The notes beneath the pieces are model-generated. The model had not been told where the DNA came from and did no database searches. It was given only the letters and a program-made list of their open reading frames with translations. Below, one piece after another: positions 35,813 to 45,035 of a stretch of DNA of 64,000 bases. The first letter of the stretch is position 1. Each line of letters opens with the position of its first letter. Origin of the DNA: Paenibacillus sp. 1_12 (lineage in GTDB: Bacteria; Bacillota; Bacilli; Paenibacillales; NBRC-103111). Made by a program: the position numbers and the translations under genes. The stretch covers positions 127,580-191,579 of the forward strand of contig NZ_FOTE01000004.1 of the NCBI RefSeq assembly GCF_900114475.1. Reading direction: 5' to 3'.

Positions 35813-36820
35813 ATGTCATCCCCAAGTTGGATATATGATTTTGATTGTGCCAATTTAAATCGTATGAGTGGAAATAGTAAAAATGAGCATTTGTCTAAAG
35901 AGAGCTTTCTGGAGAGGGTTGCACGGATGTATTATGTTCTCGGCATGAGTCAGCAGGAGATTTCCGTGCAGCTTAATATAGGAAGATCATCGGTTTCCAG
36001 ATTTTTAAACGAGGCGAGAGAAAGAGGTATCGTACAAATTCAAATTCGTTCCGACTTGGATAGCTGTCGACATGAGCCCTTGGAACGTAAACTTGCCAAG
36101 CTTTATGGCTTGAAGGACTGTGTGGTATTTCGAGGTGATCAAAGTGCGAACCCTTTTGAGGCATTAGCGACTCAATATTTGGATTCAGTGTTGCCCTCCC
36201 ACGGGGCTATTGGGCTTGGATGGGGGAAGACCCTGAACGCTATCGGTACTCAGCTGCATCTGTGCGATTCGCGTCCGGGACTAAAAATTTTTCAGCTGAT
36301 AGGCGGTTTTGGCGCTAAGGAAGATCAGATACCTGCGTCATCCGTCATCCAGATGTGGGCTCAGGCTCTTCGAGGCAAAGCGCATTTGTTTCCGGCTCCT
36401 GCAATTGCAGGAAGCGCTGAAAGCAAGGAAAGCTTTATGCAAGACCCAAGCATCCAAGAGATTATGGATGAAATCCGTAAAATGGAAACGATCGTGTTCG
36501 GGATTGGTCACGCTGGTGAAGATTCCACATTATTAGCTTTAAATATGGTATCCGGTTTAACCTACGAGGAGTTAAATGGGGCCAGTGTTGGGGAAATTCT
36601 GTTTCACTGCTTTGACAAACAAGGTAAGTTTTCGCTGCCACGTATTAGTGAAAGAGTTGTAGGAACATCCAAGGAAGATCTGATGAATATCGAGCTGCGC
36701 ATTTGTGTAGCGCAAGGCGCTCGCAAGGTGCAAGCGATAAGCGGTGCCTTGAAAGGAAAGCTGCTGAATGTGCTAATCACAACAGAAGAAACGGCATTGC
36801 AGGTACTTGAGATCCAATAA
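35813..36820 (+). CDS. SorC-family sugar-binding transcriptional regulator
   Basis: 335 aa. N-terminal HTH (VARMYYVLGMSQQEISVQLN, GRSSVSRFLNEARERGIVQI), then the SorC/CggR-type sugar-phosphate-binding domain with IGLGWGKTLNAIG and a C-terminal VQAISGALKGKLLNVLITTE. Such regulators bind phosphorylated sugars. It follows mtlD and precedes a GDPD gene. Start taken at ATG 35813, with GGGAGGTGG 13 bases upstream; ATG 35789 and 35864 are alternatives. Confidence 0.88.
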   Translation: MSSPSWIYDFDCANLNRMSGNSKNEHLSKESFLERVARMYYVLGMSQQEISVQLNIGRSSVSRFLNEARERGIVQIQIRSDLDSCRHEPLERKLAKLYGLKDCVVFRGDQSANPFEALATQYLDSVLPSHGAIGLGWGKTLNAIGTQLHLCDSRPGLKIFQLIGGFGAKEDQIPASSVIQMWAQALRGKAHLFPAPAIAGSAESKESFMQDPSIQEIMDEIRKMETIVFGIGHAGEDSTLLALNMVSGLTYEELNGASVGEILFHCFDKQGKFSLPRISERVVGTSKEDLMNIELRICVAQGARKVQAISGALKGKLLNVLITTEETALQVLEIQ

Positions 36821-36853
36821 ATCTAATTAAATAACGAATAAGGAGATAACATT

Positions 36854-37582
36854 GTGAAAATTAAAGGTGTTGCTCACCGGGGCTATCCGGTAAAGTATCC
36901 GGAAAATACACTATCCTCCTTTCAAGCTGCAGTGGATTTGTCTTTTACTCATTTGGAGCTTGACGTACATTTGAGTAAAGACGGAATTCCTGTCCTTATG
37001 CATGATTATTCGATTGAACGGATGTCCGACGGCAAAGGCTTTATTCGAGACTATACCTTGGATGAACTCAAATATTTCCGCATTAAAGAGGTAGAAACGA
37101 TCCCTACTCTAGAAGAAACGTTGAACCTGCTTAAGGGTAAAATATCGATTTTGATTGAGCTGAAGCAATCTGGCGATCTGTATCCAGGACTGGAAGAAAA
37201 AGCTTTAGAGGTTATACGCAAAACCGATACTTTGGATCAATCCAGAATTATTGGCTTTGACCACTTTTCAATCGCCAAGACAAGACAACTGAATAAAGAT
37301 ATCAAACTGGGCCTTTGCTGCAGTGGAAGTATGCCTTATGTATTTCCGTTTATGGAAGAAATCGATTGTGATTTTTTGGGTGTACAGCTTCGCTTCATGA
37401 CTCCGCAATATGCACAAATGATGCAGGAACGGGGGATCATCTCCGGGCCTTGGCCAGTAGATACATTAGCGGATATGGAGCTTATCGCTGCCAAATATCC
37501 GAATGATTTGATCACGACTAATGAGCTGGAGCGCTGGGCTGAGTTTTATCGCAACCATCCTGAACTGCATGTAGGCGTATAG
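36854..37582 (+). CDS. Glycerophosphodiester phosphodiesterase (GDPD), first copy
   Basis: 242 aa, cytoplasmic (no signal). GDPD motifs: AHRGYPVKYPENT (catalytic His), LELDVHLSKDG (Glu and Asp metal ligands), VLMHD (second His) and SILIELKQ. It hydrolyses glycerophosphodiesters to glycerol 3-phosphate and the alcohol. GTG start with AAGGAGAT upstream. Only 33 bases separate it from the SorC gene, so it is probably in the same operon. A paralogue lies at 47386. Confidence 0.9.
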   Translation: MKIKGVAHRGYPVKYPENTLSSFQAAVDLSFTHLELDVHLSKDGIPVLMHDYSIERMSDGKGFIRDYTLDELKYFRIKEVETIPTLEETLNLLKGKISILIELKQSGDLYPGLEEKALEVIRKTDTLDQSRIIGFDHFSIAKTRQLNKDIKLGLCCSGSMPYVFPFMEEIDCDFLGVQLRFMTPQYAQMMQERGIISGPWPVDTLADMELIAAKYPNDLITTNELERWAEFYRNHPELHVGV

Positions 37583-37608
37583 CACTAATTTCTTATTATG
37601 TTCATATC

Positions 37609-37659
37609 AAATAAAAACGGAACAACAAGTGATCGATACTTGTTGTTCCGTTTTTATTT
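37609..37659. terminator. Bidirectional terminator
   Basis: AAATAAAAACGGAACAACAAGT and its complement around GATCGAT. A long perfect stem with A/T tracts, between the convergent GDPD and TagC-like genes. Confidence 0.9.
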
Positions 37660-37695
37660 GCATATAAATTGGAGAGAATGGATGTCTTGTTTTAT

Positions 37696-38790
37696 TTAAT
37701 GACCCGTAATAAGAGCGTCTTTATAATAAATATTGGCGTGCTTTCTTGTATCTGCAGAAGACCTATACGAACCAAAACCGAAACTGAGTCGAGCGGTTGA
37801 ACCTACATTTTGGATCGCCATGCCTTCCGGCTCTCTGAATAGCAGTTCTTTGCCGGCGTTGATTAGGGCTCGATCGACTTGTAAACCTGTATTGAGATTC
37901 ACTGTCGTGATATAGGTGTTACCGTTAGGATTCGTGTTGACATTGGTTGCAGTCCCGTCCAGTAAATAAAGATAGCTGCCATAAGATGCAAAGCCCTGAA
38001 AGACACCTAAACCCGTCGGTTGATCTACCGTAGCAAGAGGCTTGAAGTTGCCTGCTTTCACATCGTTAAGGTTAAATACACTAAAGTGGAATAACGTTTC
38101 ATTTAGTCTGTAACGCATCGTCAGCAAGCCATTGGCCATATCGATATTAACGGTTGTCCGGTCGGCACCTGCCACAGGCGCATACTTTGCGATGGACGGA
38201 TCTGTGTTGACCAACACCTGATTATCCACAAACGGGAATCTAGCCAGCTTTGTACCGAAGCCATTATTCGGTTCATGTTTATCTGCAACAGCATCCACTT
38301 CCGTCCATAAATAAGCTGTCGTACCGACAGGCTCAACACCAATGGAAACCCCGTGTCCAAATCCGATCAAATACATTTTCCCCAATATCGTACCATCGGT
38401 GCTGAGCTTCGTGACCGTTAAATCACCTTTGATAGATCTCTCAGCACTGTTATAGATTCGGGTCTCCGTTCCTAACTTTTGCCCTGCATTTGTAATTTGT
38501 ACCATATAAATATGATTATTCGTATTATCAAACGAATATCCTTGCTGCAGCGTAGGATCTGTCAGCACTTTACCTGTGATTAGGGGATTATCGGCATCCA
38601 ATAAATCGAATTTCTTTGAAATCGGAATATATGCATTGCCTTTTCCATTTTGTAGTAGAGCAACTGCTAACGCAATCAATGCGAGTACTATAACAATGGA
38701 TAGAAATAACTTCTTGCGAAATGGTAACTGTTTCCGACTTAATACTTCGTTTACCGCCGATTTCACTTTTTGTTTGCTTGAAATTTTCAT
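37696..38790 (-). CDS. TagC/helveticin-J-like membrane-anchored propeller protein
   Basis: 364 aa. A short cytoplasmic N terminus, one TM (KLFLSIVIVLALIALAVALL, residues about 28-47), then an extracellular domain with GYSFDNTNNHIYMVQITNAG, GHGVSIGVEPVGTTAYLWTE and EPEGMAIQN. These features match the family that includes B. subtilis TagC (DinC) and the class III bacteriocin helveticin J, thought to be five- to six-bladed propellers. ATG 38790 with AGGAGG upstream is preferred. Function unknown; the anchor argues against a diffusible bacteriocin. Its upstream region shares a dyad with mtlD. Confidence 0.7.
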   Translation of the reverse strand: MKISSKQKVKSAVNEVLSRKQLPFRKKLFLSIVIVLALIALAVALLQNGKGNAYIPISKKFDLLDADNPLITGKVLTDPTLQQGYSFDNTNNHIYMVQITNAGQKLGTETRIYNSAERSIKGDLTVTKLSTDGTILGKMYLIGFGHGVSIGVEPVGTTAYLWTEVDAVADKHEPNNGFGTKLARFPFVDNQVLVNTDPSIAKYAPVAGADRTTVNIDMANGLLTMRYRLNETLFHFSVFNLNDVKAGNFKPLATVDQPTGLGVFQGFASYGSYLYLLDGTATNVNTNPNGNTYITTVNLNTGLQVDRALINAGKELLFREPEGMAIQNVGSTARLSFGFGSYRSSADTRKHANIYYKDALITGH

Positions 38791-38885
38791 TTTGTCCTCC
38801 TGAAAGTTTGGTGATATCAAACCATTTACATAGTCTTGCATTGTAAGCACTTTCAGTTTACTTGAAACTATAAAAGATGTCCAAC

Positions 38886-38912
38886 CATTTGTTCAAAAAT
38901 GGACATATGTCC
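38886..38912. promoter_or_regulatory. Candidate operator between TagC-like and DeoR genes
   Basis: CATTTGTTCAAAAAT resembles the mtlD-upstream arm CATTTGCTCAAAAAT at 14 of 15 positions, and is followed by a perfect 12-base palindrome GGACATATGTCC (38901-38912). Confidence 0.5.
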
Positions 38913-39078
38913 AAATTTATTGAAATTTCATTTATTTCCATCGTTGTAGCATTGCCCTTCATTCAAAGATGAAGTAAAATGTTTAACAATAGAGTCTGTA
39001 AAACGGACAATAAATGTTATAAAAGAAAGATATTTTGATTGAATATAACAAAAATAAGCACGGGATAAGGTGATAAAT

Positions 39079-39873
39079 GTGGAAAACAATACATCCAGGA
39101 GAGTGGAAACGATACCGGGTAATGATCGAAAAAAAGAAATTTTGAACCTATTGGAAGAATTGGGCGTAGTTCGGGTATCTGATATGAGCAAAAGATTCGG
39201 TGTCACAGAAGAAACGATTCGCCGTGATCTAGAGCGGCTTGAGAATGAAGGTTCGCTTCTTCGAACACATGGAGGTGCTGTACTTAACCGAAAAGAAGGA
39301 CCAGAGCTTCCTGTGCTGCAGCGGGAACTGGTACAAGCAGAAGAAAAAAGATCAATAGGCGAATACGCGGCATCCTTAGTTATGGACGGGGAAGTCATTG
39401 CGCTTGACGCAAGTACGACCTGCCTTCAAATGGCGAAGCACTTCCCAAACAAAGAAGTGACCGTCATTACCTACTCCATCCCCATAGCCTATGAGCTGAT
39501 CAAAAAATCTAATGTCCAGATATTCCTGATTGGTGGCTATTTAGATAGGCATTCATTAGGCAATACCGGTACCCCGGCTGAGAAAATGTTGGAAGGATAC
39601 CATGTGGACAAATTTTTCTTCTCATGCCAAGGCTTTGATTTGCAGAGAGGAATCAGCGAACCTTATGAAGCACATGTTCAATTAAAAAAAAGCATCGTCT
39701 CCATATCGGACCACCTGGTTTTATTAGCTGACAGCAGTAAGTTTCAAAGAAAATCTTTAGTTCGATTAATAGGGCTTGAAGAAGTGAGTATGCTTGTAAC
39801 CGATAATAATATGCCGGTAGAAGCATTAAAAGAAATGGAGTCAAGCGATATCAATGTCGTTGTAGTCAATTAA
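39079..39873 (+). CDS. DeoR-family transcriptional regulator
   Basis: 264 aa. N-terminal DeoR HTH (ILNLLEELGVVRVSDMSKRF, then VTEETIRRDLERLENEGSL, LRTHGGAVL) and a DeoRC sensor domain (VIALDASTTCLQMAKHF, VITYSIPIAYEL). These repressors respond to sugar phosphates. GTG 39079 has AAGGTG 7 bases upstream; GTG 39070 is the alternative. It lies just before the polyol/transport operon at 40278 and is its likely regulator. Confidence 0.9.
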   Translation: MENNTSRRVETIPGNDRKKEILNLLEELGVVRVSDMSKRFGVTEETIRRDLERLENEGSLLRTHGGAVLNRKEGPELPVLQRELVQAEEKRSIGEYAASLVMDGEVIALDASTTCLQMAKHFPNKEVTVITYSIPIAYELIKKSNVQIFLIGGYLDRHSLGNTGTPAEKMLEGYHVDKFFFSCQGFDLQRGISEPYEAHVQLKKSIVSISDHLVLLADSSKFQRKSLVRLIGLEEVSMLVTDNNMPVEALKEMESSDINVVVVN

Positions 39874-39900
39874 CTTTCGATGTGTGTCAAACCTAAAAGG

Positions 39901-39934
39901 ACCGTTAGGGTGATCTTCCCTGACGGTTTTTTTA
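39901..39934 (+). terminator. Rho-independent terminator
   Basis: ACCGTTAGGG-TGATCTT-CCCTGACGGT followed by Ts, just after the DeoR gene. Confidence 0.85.
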
Positions 39935-40165
39935 ATAGATTTTAAAATTCACAAAATGAAGATTGACAGAATTATTTATCGATGATAATCTGAAAATAAG
40001 CACAAACGAGCAAATATAAACAAATAATGAACATTAAAACGCGAAAGTGGAAATGCCGGTTTGAATTCAATTCCGTGGTGTTGAACAGAAAACCACTTTT
40101 TGTAGTTCAAAGGATGATAATCCAGACGATTTTATAAACAAACCTTTTGTTTCGCAAAAAAAATG

Positions 40166-40194
40166 TTGAAAACAAATAATTATAAGTATATAAT
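40166..40194 (+). promoter_or_regulatory. Sigma-A promoter of the polyol operon
   Basis: TTGAAA, 17-base spacer, TATAAT; near-consensus. The 150 bases upstream hold several AAACGAGCA/AAACAAA-like A-rich repeats that may be DeoR-type operators. The operon starts with the epimerase at 40278. Confidence 0.8.
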
Positions 40195-40277
40195 CTACTT
40201 AAAGAGTTGAATTCAAAGATGTATATGTTGAAAGTGGTAAAAATATGTTTGAAACAGACAAAACGGGGGTGTTGACG

Positions 40278-40940
40278 ATGGTGATGATCGGACCCTCATT
40301 AATGTGTGCAGACTTGGGGCGTTTGATTGAATCTGTTCAAATTTTAAATCAGGGTAATGTTGACTTTTTTCATTTTGACATTATGGATGGAAGCTTTGTT
40401 CCTAACTTTAGTATGGGGCCTGATATGCTGAAGACATTGCGTCCGCATACTAGCAAATCTTTCGATGTACATCTGATGGTTGAGGAACCTGAACGATTTA
40501 TAGACATGTTTGCAGATGCCGGAGCTGATATGATCTCGGTTCATGCAGAGTCCAAGATCCATTTACAAAGAGTGCTTAAGTCAATTCGGGATCGAAATCT
40601 CCAAGCGGGGGTAGCCCTTAACCCGTCAACTCCTCTTTGTATTTTGGATTATGTGATGGATACTGTGGATTATGTATGTTTAATGACCGTTAACCCTGGA
40701 TTTGCAGGCCAGAAATTTATTCCAAGCACTCTTGGGAAAATAGCTGATTTGAGACATAAAATTAATGCTTCCCATTTGGATATATCGATTCAAGTTGATG
40801 GAAATATCAGCATGGCTACGATTCCTCAGGTTATTGAGAAGGGGGCTGACATGTTGGTATGCGGAACTTCGAGTTTGTTTATGCGGGATGTTCAATTGGA
40901 GCAGGCAGTTGCGGATTTGCGGGACTACTGTCATAAATAG
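40278..40940 (+). CDS. Ribulose-phosphate 3-epimerase family protein, AlsE-like
   Basis: 220 aa TIM barrel. Motifs PSLMCADL, FFHFDIMDGSFVPN (metal-binding His/Asp), FDVHLMV and MTVNPGFAGQKFIP, closing with VDGNISMATIPQVIEKGAD. The PSLMC opening and HFDIMDG are closer to D-allulose-6-phosphate 3-epimerase (AlsE) than to the Calvin/pentose-cycle enzyme, but both reactions are possible. ATG 40278 with GGGGGTG upstream. First gene of the operon. Confidence 0.8.
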   Translation: MVMIGPSLMCADLGRLIESVQILNQGNVDFFHFDIMDGSFVPNFSMGPDMLKTLRPHTSKSFDVHLMVEEPERFIDMFADAGADMISVHAESKIHLQRVLKSIRDRNLQAGVALNPSTPLCILDYVMDTVDYVCLMTVNPGFAGQKFIPSTLGKIADLRHKINASHLDISIQVDGNISMATIPQVIEKGADMLVCGTSSLFMRDVQLEQAVADLRDYCHK

Positions 40941-40972
40941 CTATTCAGACCAACGAGGGAAGGGTGCTTGAT

Positions 40973-41914
40973 GTGACTATTACGGTAGTCGGAAGTATTA
41001 ATATGGATATTGTTGCTTTAACTGACCATTATCCATGTCGCGGAGATACGATATTTGGCAATGAAATACGATTTTCTCCTGGCGGGAAAGGAGCCAATCA
41101 AGCAACGGCCTGTGCCAAATTGGGGAAAGAGGCTGTCATCGTAGGATGCGTTGGAGAAGACCCGTTCGGCGACCGTTTGATCGAAACTATGAATGATAAT
41201 CATGTGAATGTAAGCTTTATTAAAAGATCCGAGTCCAAGCGTACCGGAACAGTGCTTGTAACGGTTGATCAGTCTGCAGAGAATACAATGCTTGTTGTAA
41301 AGGGTGCCAATGAGGATTTGAACGCCGGGGACGTTGAAAGCAGCAGTGAATTGATTAGAAAGAGCAAGGTGCTGCTTGTACAATTGGAAGTTCCTGAAAA
41401 GACTGCAATTCTTGCCATGGTTAAAGCGCGAGAGTACGGGGTGACTGTTATTTTGGATCCTGCACCGGCAGAAGGAATGAGTTTGAATGTTTTGAAACTT
41501 GCTGATATCATCATTCCAAACCGACAGGAAGCCAAATACATAACAGGAATTGATGTTACCGATATTCAGTCAGCTCTTGCGGCAGCTAGGTTTATGGAAC
41601 AAAGCTTAGGCGTAACAAGCTTAATTATCAAAATGGCAGAAAGGGGCTCTCTTGTATATTCAGCAGGGCAGTGGGAGTATCTGGAAGCAGTCAAAGTTAA
41701 TCCCGTTGATACCGTAGCCGCGGGAGATGCCTTTGCAGGGGCGCTAGCTTGCGCGATTGCTGATGGTGAAAGCTTGGTAAGCGCTGCTAAGTTTGCTACA
41801 ATTGTAAGCGCTCTAAAGGTAACTAAATTAGACGCTCAAGAAGGCATTCCAACTATGGACGAAGTCAATGAATTTTGTGCTACAAGAAATTTACAACATT
41901 ACCTGAGTGATTAG
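40973..41914 (+). CDS. PfkB-family carbohydrate kinase (ribokinase-like)
   Basis: 313 aa. N-terminal ITVVGSINMDIVAL, GGKGANQATACAKLG (PfkB signature 1), and C-terminal DTVAAGDAFAGALACAI (signature 2 with catalytic Asp). A ribokinase-type architecture. The substrate is probably the ketose produced by the dehydrogenase in this operon. GTG 40973 has GAGGGAAGGG upstream; GTG 40964 is possible. Confidence 0.88.
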   Translation: MTITVVGSINMDIVALTDHYPCRGDTIFGNEIRFSPGGKGANQATACAKLGKEAVIVGCVGEDPFGDRLIETMNDNHVNVSFIKRSESKRTGTVLVTVDQSAENTMLVVKGANEDLNAGDVESSSELIRKSKVLLVQLEVPEKTAILAMVKAREYGVTVILDPAPAEGMSLNVLKLADIIIPNRQEAKYITGIDVTDIQSALAAARFMEQSLGVTSLIIKMAERGSLVYSAGQWEYLEAVKVNPVDTVAAGDAFAGALACAIADGESLVSAAKFATIVSALKVTKLDAQEGIPTMDEVNEFCATRNLQHYLSD

Positions 41915-41930
41915 TAAAAGGAGTAGGAGC

Positions 41931-43013
41931 ATGAATATGGATAATGCCATGATGAACGCCGCAGTATTGGAAAAGCCGTTATCCATAGCTGTGAAAGAAG
42001 TTAAAAGACCCGTACCTGGTCCTAATGATGCGCTAATAAAGGTTTATTGTATTGGTATCTGTGGTTCGGATATTCATTATTATGAGCATGGAAAGATCGG
42101 AAGGTATGTAGTAGATAGACCGATCATTTTAGGCCATGAACTTGCTGGAGAAGTTATACAGATTGGTGATCAGGTAACGAATGTTGCTGTGGGTGATCGG
42201 GTAGCTGTTGAACCAGGTGTTGCATGCGGTCGCTGTAATTTTTGCAAGTCAGGGCGATATAATTTATGTCCTGAGGTTGTTTTCATGGCTACGCCTCCTG
42301 TAGACGGGGCATGGGCTGAATATGCTGCCATTCGTAGTGATTGTTTGTTCAAACTGCCAGAGGGCATGAGTTATGAAGAAGGAGCACTTTTGGAACCGCT
42401 CTCAGTCGGATTTCATGCTATGAGAAGAGGTAAGGTGGGACCATCCGATCGTATCTTGATCCTTGGTTTAGGTCCAATAGGTTTACTCGCCATCCAAGCG
42501 GCCAAACTATTTGGTGTTCATGAGATCATAGCTTCCGACATCGTGCCTTTCCGGAGAGAAATGGCCCTTAAGCTTGGAGCGACAGCCGTAATGAATCCTT
42601 TGCAGGACAACATCTCCGAGCAGATTTCTCTACTCACTGGGGGGGAGGGCATCGATGTCATCATTGAATCGTCTGGCAATAGCCAGGCCATCGCTGATAC
42701 GATACGATTCGTTAATCGTGGAGGGCGCATTGTGTATATCGGCTTGCCAACAGCTAAGCAAATTCCAATGGATATGAACCTGTTAATCGATTCGGAATTG
42801 GATGTGTTCGGTGTTTTCCGATACGCAAACACTTATCCTGCGGCGATACAAGCGCTTAAAAATAGTGATATCGTTTTGCGCCAGACCATCACACACAAGT
42901 TTGCTCTTAGCGATATTCAGGAAGCTGTAGCTGTAGCAAGCACGCACAAGGAAACAAGTATCAAAGTGATGATTTACCCTAACAAAGAAGAGATAGAGAA
43001 GCGTAATGGTTAA
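41931..43013 (+). CDS. Zinc-dependent polyol (sorbitol/xylitol-type) dehydrogenase
   Basis: 360 aa medium-chain dehydrogenase. Catalytic zinc region GICGSDIHYYEHG and GHELAGE; structural zinc site CGRCNFCKSGRYNLC; NAD fold GLGPIGLLAIQAAK. IHYYEHGKIG is the hallmark of sorbitol and xylitol dehydrogenases. AAAGGAG precedes the ATG. It would oxidise the polyol to a ketose for the kinase beside it. Confidence 0.9.
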   Translation: MNMDNAMMNAAVLEKPLSIAVKEVKRPVPGPNDALIKVYCIGICGSDIHYYEHGKIGRYVVDRPIILGHELAGEVIQIGDQVTNVAVGDRVAVEPGVACGRCNFCKSGRYNLCPEVVFMATPPVDGAWAEYAAIRSDCLFKLPEGMSYEEGALLEPLSVGFHAMRRGKVGPSDRILILGLGPIGLLAIQAAKLFGVHEIIASDIVPFRREMALKLGATAVMNPLQDNISEQISLLTGGEGIDVIIESSGNSQAIADTIRFVNRGGRIVYIGLPTAKQIPMDMNLLIDSELDVFGVFRYANTYPAAIQALKNSDIVLRQTITHKFALSDIQEAVAVASTHKETSIKVMIYPNKEEIEKRNG

Positions 43014-43042
43014 ATAATTTACTACGACTAGGAGGGGTTTAA

Positions 43043-44086
43043 TTGGCATCTATAGAGTTTGTGAAGGTTACGAAATCATTTGATAAACATGATGTTATTA
43101 AAGACTTGGATTTAAAGATTGAAGATGGCAAATTTACCGTTCTGGTAGGTCCCTCTGGCTGCGGGAAAACGACACTTCTAAGAATGATTGCTGGAATCGA
43201 TCCCCAAACGTCAGGTAAAGTGCTGATTAATGGCAAGGATGTAACGAAGATTCCACCTGGGCAAAGAGGAGTAGCGATGGTGTTCCAAAACTATGCCATC
43301 TACCCTACGATGTCGGTAAGAGAGAACATTGAATTCGGTTTGAAAAATAACAAGGTTCCCAAAGAAGAGCGTACCCGCTTGGTGGAATCGATCAGCGCTA
43401 CGGTTGGACTGTCCGAATACCTGGATCGCAAACCATCGACTTTATCCGGCGGTCAACGCCAGCGTGTCGCACTTGCCCGTGCCATGGTTAAGCAGCCATC
43501 CGTGTTTCTGATGGACGAACCATTATCCAATCTGGACGCCAAACTCAGGGTACAAATGCGCATTGAGCTAATTGAGCTGCACAAAAAGTTGGGTACCACC
43601 TTTGTCTATGTTACTCATGACCAGGTAGAAGCGATGTCTATGGCCGATACGATCGTATTGATGAATAAAGGGTTAATTCAACAGGAAGCCCCGCCGGATG
43701 TGATGTATCGCAAGCCTAACAATATGTTCGCAGCCGAATTTATTGGAGTTCCCCCGATGAATATGGACGACCTGGGTGTGGAAGGAATTAAATTTGGCTT
43801 TCGTCCAGAGAGTGCAGTGTTATCCAAAGAACCTAGTGGAAAGCACTTTTCCATTCGGGGCGTCATTGCTACCAGAGAAATGCTCGGATCTGAAACGGTC
43901 TATCAAGTGAAATACAACAACAGCTCTTATATGATTAAATGTATCGAGGATCATTTCACAGTGGACGAAGATGTATGTTTAGAAGTCGCAGCCAACAAAA
44001 TATTTTTCTTTGAAGAAGATGGTAACCGCATCGGTGAGGAAGATGGACGCTTCAATAACTACTTAGAAGCTTTGAGAAGAGGTTGA
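43043..44086 (+). CDS. ABC transporter ATPase, MsmK/UgpC-like
   Basis: 347 aa. Walker A GPSGCGKTT, Q-loop FQNYAIYPTMSV, signature LSGGQRQRVALARAM, Walker B VFLMDEPLSNLDA and H-loop VTHDQ, followed by a TOBE domain (about residue 240 on). It energises the CUT1 permeases next to it and may also serve the Lpl-type importer at 18133-21683, which has no ATPase. TTG start at 43043 with AGGAGGGG upstream. Confidence 0.93.
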   Translation: MASIEFVKVTKSFDKHDVIKDLDLKIEDGKFTVLVGPSGCGKTTLLRMIAGIDPQTSGKVLINGKDVTKIPPGQRGVAMVFQNYAIYPTMSVRENIEFGLKNNKVPKEERTRLVESISATVGLSEYLDRKPSTLSGGQRQRVALARAMVKQPSVFLMDEPLSNLDAKLRVQMRIELIELHKKLGTTFVYVTHDQVEAMSMADTIVLMNKGLIQQEAPPDVMYRKPNNMFAAEFIGVPPMNMDDLGVEGIKFGFRPESAVLSKEPSGKHFSIRGVIATREMLGSETVYQVKYNNSSYMIKCIEDHFTVDEDVCLEVAANKIFFFEEDGNRIGEEDGRFNNYLEALRRG

Positions 44087-44090
44087 GCAT

Positions 44091-44969
44091 ATGGATAAAA
44101 AACCAATATTGAGCCTGCTCCGTCCTTATCTCATGGTATTACCGGCCATGATAGGTATTTTCACCTTTGTTATTTACCCGATGCTGCATTTAATTTATTT
44201 AAGCCTTTTTAAATATAACCTGATGAATAAAGCCAAAAGCAAATTCATTGGATTGGACAATTACAAAGAGGTTTTCATGCGTGAAGACTTTTACAAAGCA
44301 CTGGGCAATACGTTTGTTTATACCATTGGTGTTGTTATATTAACGATGGTTATATCTCTGCTGTTTGCTTTATGGCTTAGCAAGCAGAGCAAATTTAACA
44401 GCATTGTGCAAGCTGGCTTATTCACGCCGCATATTATTTCTATTGTATCGATTGCTCTTGTGTGGCTTTGGCTGATGGAGCCGAACCTGGGTCTTCTCAA
44501 CTTTGTTTTGAAGGCTCTGGGTCTACCGCCCTCTCAATGGCTGCAAAGCTCTAAGACGGCCATGATATCGGTCATTATTGTATCTGTTTGGCACAGTGTA
44601 GGTTACTATACTTTGATCATAGTGGCTGCTCTCCAAAGTATACCGCCAAGCATTTATGAAGCGGCCGAACTGGATAATGCGAAGAAGTTCAAAGTGTTTT
44701 ACAAAATAACGTTGCCTTTAATTTCTCCGCAGCTGTTTTTCATTTTAATCATTATGACGATTGGTTCCTTTAAAGTTTTTGATACGGTCAGAATTATGAC
44801 AGGCGGAGGTCCTAATAACGCAACCAGCACATTGGTTTATTATATTTATAGCTTTAGAACCACGAATATTGGTTTCGCTTCCGCGACGGGAGTTGTGCTG
44901 ATGGCTATTATAGGAATACTTACATTTGTCTACTTCCGTTTGCTGTCTAAAAAGGTTCATTATCAATAA
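44091..44969 (+). CDS. ABC sugar permease, CUT1 (UgpA/MalF-like)
   Basis: 292 aa, six membrane segments. EAA loop YEAAELDNAKKFKVFYKITLP. Four bases separate it from the ATPase stop. It pairs with the 45036-45866 permease. Confidence 0.92.
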   Translation: MDKKPILSLLRPYLMVLPAMIGIFTFVIYPMLHLIYLSLFKYNLMNKAKSKFIGLDNYKEVFMREDFYKALGNTFVYTIGVVILTMVISLLFALWLSKQSKFNSIVQAGLFTPHIISIVSIALVWLWLMEPNLGLLNFVLKALGLPPSQWLQSSKTAMISVIIVSVWHSVGYYTLIIVAALQSIPPSIYEAAELDNAKKFKVFYKITLPLISPQLFFILIIMTIGSFKVFDTVRIMTGGGPNNATSTLVYYIYSFRTTNIGFASATGVVLMAIIGILTFVYFRLLSKKVHYQ

Positions 44970-45035
44970 AAAACCATCAATAAGAACGATCAACAACAGA
45001 CCTGGATTACCCAGAGAAAGGGGGTTTGACGATTC

